Source: Shewanella abyssi
GTDB lineage: Bacteria > Pseudomonadota > Gammaproteobacteria > Enterobacterales > Shewanellaceae
Direction: 5' to 3'
Length of the DNA: 51,727 bases
Assembly: GCF_023284025.1 (NCBI RefSeq)
Contig: NZ_JAKIKR010000037.1
Location: forward strand, 1 to 51,727
The notes under the pieces were generated by a model. That model was not told the origin of the DNA. It ran no database searches and saw only the letters and a list, made by a program, of their open reading frames with translations. Below, one piece after another: positions 38,073 through 44,738 of the stretch (positions are counted from its first letter, which is position 1; every line of letters starts with the position of its first letter). The translations under genes were made by a program, and so were the position numbers.

Positions 38073-38165
38073 ATGTCACTTGCAACTAGTTCTACCATTT
38101 ATTCGCAAAGCTCTTGGTTAAATACAGATGTTTTGCGTGGCGGTTTATTCGCCATGACTTTTTAG
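38073..38165 (+). CDS. Short peptide of unit 2, 30 residues
   Basis: Encodes MSLATSSTIYSQSSWLN, then TDVLRGGLFAMTF. The ribosome site TTTGGAG is at the same distance (8 bases) from the ATG as in unit 1, and the 8 bases between are identical. The block IYSQSxWLNTDVLRGG is shared. The ending after Gly-Gly is six residues against eight. No known family recognised; see the unit 1 peptide for interpretation. Confidence 0.6.
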   Translation: MSLATSSTIYSQSSWLNTDVLRGGLFAMTF

Positions 38166-38318
38166 GGCTAACCCTCCTTTAAAGTAGTTCCATATCCATC
38201 AACCTTATAGCACCCTTTGGGTGTGTTTAGACGCAAGTCGTATGTTGACGATTGTCAACGTGCCATTGATTAACGCTAGCGCGCTAACCGATTTCCTCTA
38301 GGAACACTTGAATATGTC

Positions 38319-38346
38319 TGCCTGCTCTTTGAGCAGGCATTTTTTT
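38319..38346 (+). terminator. Intrinsic terminator of unit 2
   Basis: TGCCTGCTC, loop TTT, GAGCAGGCA, then T7. The stem bases differ from unit 1 (CCTGCTC versus CCCGCTC) with matching changes on the other side. Confidence 0.9.
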
Positions 38347-38381
38347 GCCTAAAATTTGGCAGCTCTGCCAGCTATTGTTTT

Positions 38382-38405
38382 CCAAATCCAAATCCAAATC
38401 CAAAT
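38382..38405. repeat. Hexamer microsatellite (CCAAAT)x4
   Basis: Four uninterrupted copies of CCAAAT, followed by CAAAG. It lies between the unit 2 terminator and the first long repeat. Confidence 0.9.
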
Positions 38406-38406
38406 C

Positions 38407-38548
38407 AAAGTCGTGGTGCTTCGCCCATTCTTGTAATCAAGAGCAGAGCCAAGGGGCAAAGCGCTTGCGCCCGCTCTTTATTTCATCAGAGTCGAACCCT
38501 CAGCGCCCCGGCGAAATTTAAAAAGCGAAATTTCCAACGGGGGAGATT
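38407..38548. repeat. Long direct repeat, copy A (142 bp)
   Basis: Begins AAAGTCGTGGTGCTTCGCCC and ends CCAACGGGGGAGATT. Copy B at 38857-38998 has the same length and differs at roughly ten positions. It contains the palindromic stretch GCGCCCCGGCG and GAAATTTAAAAAGCGAAATTTC. No ORF spans it convincingly. Nature unknown; probably a dispersed intergenic repeat. Confidence 0.85.
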
Positions 38549-38856
38549 AGATTCTGCGAATTCATTTAAATATGTTTAACTCATGACGTTTACTGAAAGG
38601 CTACAACTTCCTGTATTGAAAAATTAAAACTCAAATGCTGAGTATTTGCGCTTTTCTAACCTTGTGTAGATGCGGCTGAGGCCGTCGAAAACAGGGACGT
38701 TTTCGTTGAGCCCACAAGGATGTGCTTGCAGCGTGCCTCAGCAGTATTTGCACATACGCCGACCGCAGGTCATTGGAACCACTTTCGTCTGCAGCTAAGC
38801 TTCTGCCTCAAACCTTGTTAGGTTCATGAAGCTTCGCATTCACTTTTGTAAAAAGA
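38549..38856. other. Gene-free region with a second repeat type
   Basis: About 300 bp. 38671-38790 contains GCGGCTGAGGCC...GAAAACAGGG and a segment ACCGCAGGTCATTGGAACCAC. Parts recur at 39112-39140 (GCGGCTGAGGCCATTGAAAA) and at 44460-44485 (GCCGCAGGCAATTGGAACCAC). These look like fragments of one repeat family. Confidence 0.55.
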
Positions 38857-38998
38857 AAAGTCGTGGTGCTGCGCCCATTCTTGTAATCAAGAGCAGAGCC
38901 AAGGGGTAAAGCGCTTGTACCCGCTCTTGATTTCATAAGAGTCAATCCCTCAGCGCCCCGGCGAAATTTAAAAAGCAAAATTTCCAACGGGGGAGATT
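38857..38998. repeat. Long direct repeat, copy B (142 bp)
   Basis: Begins AAAGTCGTGGTGCTGCGCCC; see copy A at 38407-38548. The copies are 450 bp apart (start to start), in the same orientation. Confidence 0.85.
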
Positions 38999-39647
38999 GC
39001 GGTCTACAAATTTGGCTACTTAAATGCAGATTCTGATCTTCACTGATGTGGAGGTTTATCTAATTTAAAAGCTTTTATTGGTAAGCCTAATGCTAAGAGT
39101 TTGCGCTTTTTGCGGCTGAGGCCATTGAAAACAGGGCCTATTCTGTTCCATACAGAATTTGCAACATGGTGACTTCGACTTGCTGATTAAAGGCCGATTG
39201 CACTAAAAACTGAATAGAAGCTGAGTGGCGGTGCACATCGCAATGAGTCAAAAAATATTGAAATTTAGCGGTGAAAACCGCCACTAATGCTTATGTCTAA
39301 TCATTGCTTTCTAGATGAACGACTTTAGTATGAAATTTATATTATTACTGCAAATACATATTCCTTAGCATATGGCTTGCCAGCGCCCTAGCCACAAGTA
39401 ATACAGAAAAAACAAACCTATAAACCTGAAAGAGTGAAGTTAATTCAATATATTACCTCAATATTATTCCCATCCATGAACTACACTTTTATCGCTTAGA
39501 ACACGTCTAGCAAATGGCGGACTTAATGTTATTGGGTCCAGGAGTGAATCTATATTTTTACTCTGTCAAAACGAAACACACTCTATCTGCTGAAAATAAA
39601 TGGATAGGTCTGACTGACAATCGACAAATAAAGATTAGGGATTAATC
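38999..39647. other. Gene-free region upstream of the amine oxidase gene
   Basis: About 650 bp, AT-rich after 39290. It holds a GCGGCTGAGGCC repeat fragment (39112-39140) and an inverted repeat AGTGGCGGT (39221-39229) / ACCGCCACT (39276-39285). No ORF of credible composition. The promoter of the amine oxidase gene must lie in its last part but I could not place it. Confidence 0.5.
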
Positions 39648-41618
39648 ATGACACACTATAAGTTTGGCAAAGAGATCAAAAGTAACACTATTCCAGCCTC
39701 TGTAAAGGTGGCAATTGTAGGGGCTGGCATGTCTGGTTTGTACAGTGCATGGCGATTGCAGCAGGAGGAGGGGATCAACGATTTGGCGATATTTGAGCGC
39801 TCAAATCGAACCGGTGGACGTTTAGATTCAGATTTAGTCGAATTTAAAAATCTGAAGTCTGGCCCAGGCCAGCCCGACACGATTGAAGTAAAAGAAGAAC
39901 AAGGGGGAATGCGCTTCTTATTTGAAGGTATGGATGATCTGATGACGCTGTTTTTGAAGCTAGATCTACAAGATCAAATAGTTCCTTTTCCAATGAATAG
40001 CGGCGGCAACAATCGACTCTACTTTCGCGGTGAAAGCTTCTCAGTCAATGAGGCTAAGCAAGATGACTTTGCCATTTGGTCTGAGTTATACAATCTAGCG
40101 CCTTCAGAGCGTGGCGTGAACCCTAAAGATATTGTCAATATTGTGTTTAATCGGATCCTACAAGCCAACCCTAGCTTTGATGCTCGACCAGTCGTGCGCG
40201 GCCCTGAATTTTGGCAGTCGTTTAGGTTAGATTGTCAGTGGCAAGGGAAAACCTTGAATGAGTGGACATTGTGGGATCTGTATTCCGATATGGGCTACAG
40301 CCAAGAATGCATCACCATGCTATATCGGGTGCTGGGTTTTAATGGCACATTTTTATCAAAAATGAATGCTGGCGTTGCCTATCAACTGTTAGAGGACTTT
40401 CCTGCGGACGTTGAGTTTAAAACCTTTAAAGAGGGCTTTAGCACTCTGCCTAATGCATTAGTCGATAAGGTTGGTACAGAAAACATCAACCTACAAACGA
40501 CAATCGAGTCGATAGATTATGATGACAACAGCGGTCATTATATTCTGAATTACGTGCATACCGATGAAAATGAGGTAGAGCATCCCGGCACAGTTACGGC
40601 GGAAAAAGTTATCTTGGGCTTGCCTCGGCTCGCATTGGAACGGTTATTCGTGAAATCCAACGCTTTCAATCGCCTGCCTAAGGCAGAGTCGAATCAACTT
40701 TGGAACGCCCTGCAGTCGGCGAGTAATCAGCCGCTACTAAAAATCAATTTGTATTACGACAGCGCATGGTGGGGGCAAAAAAGCACTGGCCGAGCCGCTG
40801 TGGAATTTGGACCTAACTTTGCCGACCTGCCGACAGGCTCGGTATACCCATTCTACGCCGTCAATGAAGAATTAGCAGCGGCGCTGATGTATCAAGAAAG
40901 TGGCGCTGAGCCGAGAGATAAAGTCGCTGAAAGGCTGAGTAAGATTGATAGCGAAAAGTATCAACGCCCAGCAGCATTAACGATTTATTGCGATTATTTG
41001 AACATTAACTTTTGGAGTGCACTGCAAGGGAAGGGCGAAAAGTACCTCCACCCTGATTTGTCGCACTACGTTAACGAGGGCAGTATCCCTGCGGACATCA
41101 ATCCAGCCACTGATGCTGTGGTGGCGCAGGCGACTGAATTCTTTAAGCAGATCTTTAATACCCATTATGTGCCGCAGCCTATCATTACTAGCGCGCGGAT
41201 CTGGGAGGGGAGCGTTAAAACCGATCAGCATCCAAATGAACAGTTTGGCTTTGGTGTACACCAGTGGGCAGTAGGGGCAAACGACAGGGAGGTGATTAAG
41301 GCGTTGGTTGAACCGTTACCGAATTTGTTTACCTGTGGCGAAGCATTCTCTGACTACCAAGGCTGGGTTGAAGGAGCACTTCGCTCTACCGATTTGGCGT
41401 TAAAGCAAGGGTTTGGGCTAAACCCTTTGTTTGAGGTTTATCAGCAAGAACATGGTGTTGCGGCAGCCGTGGAGATCCAGGCCATTTACAAAGAAAACGC
41501 AGCCTCGCTGATCCAGCAGTATATCGATCGTGATTACTCGGCAGCTGAAGTGGTGCTGACACGCAAGTCGGATCAATACAGCTGTATCGGCATTGATCTT
41601 AACTACTTCGATCAATAG
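39648..41618 (+). CDS. Flavin-dependent amine/amino-acid oxidase
   Basis: 656 residues, no signal peptide. VAIVGAGMSGLYSAWRLQ (~22-39) is the FAD-binding motif, followed by FERSNRTGGRLDS. EEQGGMRFLFEGMDDLM is the second typical block of the monoamine-oxidase fold, and LFTCGEAFSDYQGWVEGALRSTDLAL near the C-terminus closes the FAD site. Size and the C-terminal extension are nearer bacterial L-amino-acid oxidases and Trp monooxygenases than monoamine oxidases. It would give a 2-oxo acid, NH3 and H2O2. The next gene, a 2-oxo acid decarboxylase, supports that reading. Substrate not determinable. Confidence 0.78.
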   Translation: MTHYKFGKEIKSNTIPASVKVAIVGAGMSGLYSAWRLQQEEGINDLAIFERSNRTGGRLDSDLVEFKNLKSGPGQPDTIEVKEEQGGMRFLFEGMDDLMTLFLKLDLQDQIVPFPMNSGGNNRLYFRGESFSVNEAKQDDFAIWSELYNLAPSERGVNPKDIVNIVFNRILQANPSFDARPVVRGPEFWQSFRLDCQWQGKTLNEWTLWDLYSDMGYSQECITMLYRVLGFNGTFLSKMNAGVAYQLLEDFPADVEFKTFKEGFSTLPNALVDKVGTENINLQTTIESIDYDDNSGHYILNYVHTDENEVEHPGTVTAEKVILGLPRLALERLFVKSNAFNRLPKAESNQLWNALQSASNQPLLKINLYYDSAWWGQKSTGRAAVEFGPNFADLPTGSVYPFYAVNEELAAALMYQESGAEPRDKVAERLSKIDSEKYQRPAALTIYCDYLNINFWSALQGKGEKYLHPDLSHYVNEGSIPADINPATDAVVAQATEFFKQIFNTHYVPQPIITSARIWEGSVKTDQHPNEQFGFGVHQWAVGANDREVIKALVEPLPNLFTCGEAFSDYQGWVEGALRSTDLALKQGFGLNPLFEVYQQEHGVAAAVEIQAIYKENAASLIQQYIDRDYSAAEVVLTRKSDQYSCIGIDLNYFDQ

Positions 41619-41633
41619 CAAGTTTACTTAGAT

Positions 41634-41655
41634 AGAGGCACTGGTTGCCTCTTTT
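41634..41655 (+). terminator. Hairpin with T run between oxidase and decarboxylase genes
   Basis: AGAGGCA, loop ACTGGT-type, TGCCTCT, then TTT. It looks like an intrinsic terminator although the next gene starts only ~27 bases later, so it may attenuate or separate the two. Confidence 0.65.
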
Positions 41656-41681
41656 TATTGCCGTTTTTTTAGGGAGTTAAA

Positions 41682-43484
41682 ATGAATAAGGTCATAAACG
41701 AATATTGCGTGGCAGATTATTTAAAAGCACGTTTGGAAGAGGTGGGTGTCGAACAGATGTTTGGCGTCGCGGGTAATTACACCGCTGCTTTGCTGGATAC
41801 GATCTTGGCAGACAAGTCATCGCCCATAGTGATATCTGGTAACGCCAATGAGATGTGCGCTGGCTATGCCGCAGATGCTTACGCCAGACTTAAAGGGGTG
41901 AGTGCACTGTATGTTACCTATAGTGTAGGTGCATTTAGTTTACTCAATACCATTGCCGGTTCGTATGTCGAACAAGTCCCGTTAGTGCTGATTAACGGTG
42001 CGCCGACCAACAAAGAAGATCAAATATCCAAACAAACGGGCCTGTTATATTCCCATACTACGGGTTATCAGTTTGTCGATATCCATATGTTCAAACCGAT
42101 CACCGTCGCCGCCGAGCGGATCATTAATGCTAAGCAAGCGCCATATCAAATTGATTCGGCCATCACAGCCATGCTCACTCAAAAACGACCAATCTATTTT
42201 GAAGTGGCTGAAGATGTGTGGCGCACTCCTTGTGAAAGGCCTGTAGGTGAACTGAGTTCAGGGCTAAACGACACCATCACGATAAGTGAAGCGGCCAATG
42301 CTGCTCGGGCCACCATTGAGCTTATGTTGAGCAAGCCCAAAAGCATTTTCTGGGCGGGTATAGAGCTACAACGCTTTGGATTGCAAGACAAGTTTATCGA
42401 GCTGCTACAGGTCATAAACACCGGGCATAGCCTGCCTGGCCACGATATTCATTTTGTCACTTCGGCTTTAAGTAAGTCAGTGATAGCTGAAACACACGCT
42501 TGGTTTGAAGGCTGTGTCACCCTGAAGAATGAAGAGGTTGAAAAGCTGGTGGGTGATGATGGGGTACTTGTTGGCGTTGGCGCATGGACCACAGGTAAAG
42601 ATACTGGCAACCAAGATATTCGAAGTAGCAATACCGTGCTCGCCGCCCATGGTGGCGTCTTTGTCGGGGCGAACTTTTATCCTTCAGTGCGGTTGGGATC
42701 CTACTTAGATCATCTTATTCGTGAGTTTAGCGCGTTAGCTGCTGTACAAGCGCCGAGTTTGGCGGGGATCAGAGTGGCTAAGCCTGAGAAGGCGGCGTCA
42801 TTACAAGGCATCAATGCTGATTCAACTCTGGGTTACGATAACTTTTTTAATACCATGAGCCAATGGATCACAGCAGATGATGTGATGGTGGTGGATGCTG
42901 GTTTTCCGTTAATCGGCGCGCAAAGTGTGCATATTCCGGCTAGAAATGGTTTTGTAGCCCAAGCGGCTTGGTTATCTATTGGTTATTCCGTTGCTGCAGG
43001 CACTGGGGTTAAATGCGCTTATCCAGATAAACGTTCAATTGTCGTTGTCGGGGATGGCGCCTTCCATGAAACTTGCCAGGCAGTCGCCGATCAACATGCC
43101 TACGGCCAAAATACCGTGGTGTTTGTGATTGCAAACGGCATATATGGCATAGAGCAATATTTGGTTAACCCTAACCCCTTTAGAACGCCACCGATAGACT
43201 ATCAAGATCCGTTGTTGGATGAGGTCTACCCCTATAACGATTTACCCCCGTGGAATATATCTAAAATCACCGATACCTTTGGCGGCGAAGGTCGAAAAGT
43301 GTCGAACTTAGGCGAGTTACTGGCGGTGATGGAGGAGATCCGTAGCAACGAGGAGAGCAACTTCGTGGTGGAGGTGTGTATCCCAAAAGATAACGTGCCA
43401 CACTCAATCGCACTGGAAGCGGCAAGCACGGTAGGTGAAGACGAGATCGATAACCCTAACTGGCCGCCAGCAGGTAAGTTCTAG
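41682..43484 (+). CDS. Thiamine-diphosphate 2-oxo acid decarboxylase
   Basis: 600 residues with the three-domain pyruvate decarboxylase layout. EYCVADYLKARLEEVGVEQMFGVAGNYT opens the pyrimidine-binding domain, GNANEMCAGYAADAYAR carries the activating Glu (~57), and VVGDGAFHETCQAVADQHA with FVIANGIYGIEQY is the Mg-diphosphate motif (~456-486). LYSHTTGY has one His where Zymomonas PDC has His-His. The family decarboxylates pyruvate, indolepyruvate or phenylpyruvate to aldehydes. AGGGAG precedes the ATG. It follows an amino-acid oxidase-like gene, hinting at an Ehrlich-type route. Confidence 0.8.
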   Translation: MNKVINEYCVADYLKARLEEVGVEQMFGVAGNYTAALLDTILADKSSPIVISGNANEMCAGYAADAYARLKGVSALYVTYSVGAFSLLNTIAGSYVEQVPLVLINGAPTNKEDQISKQTGLLYSHTTGYQFVDIHMFKPITVAAERIINAKQAPYQIDSAITAMLTQKRPIYFEVAEDVWRTPCERPVGELSSGLNDTITISEAANAARATIELMLSKPKSIFWAGIELQRFGLQDKFIELLQVINTGHSLPGHDIHFVTSALSKSVIAETHAWFEGCVTLKNEEVEKLVGDDGVLVGVGAWTTGKDTGNQDIRSSNTVLAAHGGVFVGANFYPSVRLGSYLDHLIREFSALAAVQAPSLAGIRVAKPEKAASLQGINADSTLGYDNFFNTMSQWITADDVMVVDAGFPLIGAQSVHIPARNGFVAQAAWLSIGYSVAAGTGVKCAYPDKRSIVVVGDGAFHETCQAVADQHAYGQNTVVFVIANGIYGIEQYLVNPNPFRTPPIDYQDPLLDEVYPYNDLPPWNISKITDTFGGEGRKVSNLGELLAVMEEIRSNEESNFVVEVCIPKDNVPHSIALEAASTVGEDEIDNPNWPPAGKF

Positions 43485-43500
43485 TCAGCTAAAATTTAAG

Positions 43501-43535
43501 CCAAGTCATGGCCTTTACGGCAGGCGATGACTTGG
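43501..43535 (+). terminator. Hairpin after the decarboxylase gene
   Basis: CCAAGTCAT and ATGACTTGG pair around 17 bases that pair further as GGCC/GGC; followed only by TTTG, so a weak terminator. Confidence 0.5.
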
Positions 43536-43748
43536 TTTGAAGCCTATCTACTTGTTGAAAACCAGTCTTAGTGTTTTCATAATCTTGCCATCCAATCTTA
43601 TCCTCTTCCCCTAGAATCCTGCATCTTTAGGCTAGGCAGTCATGCAAATTATTCATCTTGCTTGTTTCTTCGAACTGCTTAGTTTAGCTTGCGTGATAAT
43701 ACTCTCTTAAGCCTTAAGAGCGGGTTTCGTCAATATAAAGGATTTTGG

Positions 43749-44384
43749 ATGTTAAATAAGGGTTTATTTCTACTATTGGTTTTACTTACACTTTCTATCT
43801 GTAATATTAGTCACGCGATTGAGTTTACCGAGGGTGACTATTATGTGGAGGTCGAAGGCAAACCGACGGCGACAAAACAGGTGACAGAATATTTTTCCTT
43901 TTATTGCCCAGCTTGTTTTAACCAAGAATCGCTAATGAGTGAAATTAAGGCATTCTTACCTGCTGATGCACAGTTTAAAAAGAATCATGTAGACGGTATG
44001 CCGGGCCGAGATCTTGAAATCGAAAGGTCGCTCACTAAAGCGTTGATAACAGCGGGTTCGCTGCAGGTTAGCGATAAGGTTATAGCCGCAATATTTAATT
44101 ATATACATGTTGATAAAGCCAGTTTTAGTGATAACACGGCAATCAAGGATCTATTCTTAGCTAACGGTGTCGATGGCGAGGCGTTTGATAAGGTCTTTTC
44201 TAGCTTTAGCGTGAACACTCAAGCTAGACAGATGCAGCGCAACACTGAACGATTGCGTCAACAAGGCTATACCGGCGTACCGACATTGATTATCAATGGT
44301 AAGTACAAGCCCATTGCAAAAAAAATCCGCAACATCGAAGAGTACCAAGCGCTTATCACTTACTTACTAAATAAACCTCTCTAG
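43749..44384 (+). CDS. DsbA-family thiol-disulfide oxidoreductase
   Basis: 211 residues from ATG 43749 (AAAGGATTTTGG upstream). A signal peptide (GLFLLLVLLTLSICNISHA) precedes a thioredoxin-fold domain: EYFSFYCPACFNQES with active-site C53-P-A-C56, an inserted helical domain, and GYTGVPTLIINGKY with the cis-Pro loop. It resembles the DsbA of Shewanella and Vibrio, forming disulfides in periplasmic proteins; Cys-Pro-Ala-Cys differs from the E. coli Cys-Pro-His-Cys. It may be a second DsbA. Confidence 0.85.
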   Translation: MLNKGLFLLLVLLTLSICNISHAIEFTEGDYYVEVEGKPTATKQVTEYFSFYCPACFNQESLMSEIKAFLPADAQFKKNHVDGMPGRDLEIERSLTKALITAGSLQVSDKVIAAIFNYIHVDKASFSDNTAIKDLFLANGVDGEAFDKVFSSFSVNTQARQMQRNTERLRQQGYTGVPTLIINGKYKPIAKKIRNIEEYQALITYLLNKPL

Positions 44385-44738
44385 GGCGCAGTGAAGTAAA
44401 TCACTACAGCGCAATATTAACGGTGCCACTTACAATGTATAGCAGTAGTTGAGTATGCACCTGCCGCAGGCAATTGGAACCACATTCGCCATAAGATAAC
44501 TCTCTATTGCCGCAAAACGATTTGGCTGCTCTATCAGCTATTGTTTCAGTCAATATGTCCTCAGTGAACAGTTACGTTACAACCTGTATCGAAACTGTAT
44601 TAATAACCCACTTCAAAGCCCTGCGTTAACACATAACAAGCTGATTTTATTGCTTGTTAATTCGTGGCGTGTTTCTTGCTTTTTTGATGTTACTCAGAAT
44701 TAAAACCGAAAGCATGATGAGATAAAGGTGAGTTAGCT
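44385..44738. other. Gene-free region with a repeat fragment
   Basis: GCGC-AGTGA / TCACT-ACAGCGC (44386-44413) could terminate the dsbA-like gene. 44460-44485 is a fragment of the repeat family seen at 38740-38790. Nothing else recognised in about 350 bp. Confidence 0.5.

Larger units (their letters stand above)
37170..38346 (+). repeat. Tandem duplication of a promoter/leader/short-ORF/terminator unit
   Basis: Two copies about 653 bp apart (measured between the -10 boxes). Order in each: palindromic operator and promoter, 5' hairpin, 51-nt core, short ORF, three 3' hairpins, 19-nt identical segment, terminator. The copies are nearly identical only in selected blocks (core, ORF middle, promoter, segment before the terminator) and diverged between them, so this is an old duplication under selection and not a recent copy. 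Confidence 0.85.
37917..38346 (+). ncRNA. Predicted structured RNA (unit 2), containing a 30-codon ORF
   Basis: Predicted transcript of about 430 nt. Hairpins: 37918-37942 (CTTGAT/ATCAAG plus AGG/CCT), 37950-37964 (TATCC, loop AGGAA, GGATA), 38211-38223 (CACCC/GGGTG), 38244-38259 (GTTGAC/GTCAAC), the TTCCT/AGGAA stem at 38293-38304, and the terminator. A long AT-rich pairing AGTTTAATT/AATTAAATT (38000-38031) is special to this copy. Core 37945-37995. Confidence 0.6.

Noticed and set aside
37170..38346. Tandem units as a CRISPR array or attC/integron cassette
   Set aside because: Only two copies of ~650 bp with internal promoters and terminators; no short regular repeats, no attC-type ends and no integrase or cas gene nearby.
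37264..38346. Units as CsrB/CsrC-type CsrA-sponge RNAs
   Set aside because: Each has only about six GGA motifs, most not in loops, whereas CsrB-type RNAs carry many regularly spaced AGGA loops; the conserved ORF also argues against it.
38461..38548. Protein-coding reading of the 142-bp repeats
   Set aside because: No frame stays open through both copies with matching residues, and the differences between copies are not biased to third positions.
37414..43484. RiPP cluster made of the short peptides plus amine oxidase and TPP enzyme
   Set aside because: 1.5 kb of repeats and two terminators separate them, both enzymes look like ordinary amino-acid metabolism, and no exporter or leader-binding protein is present.
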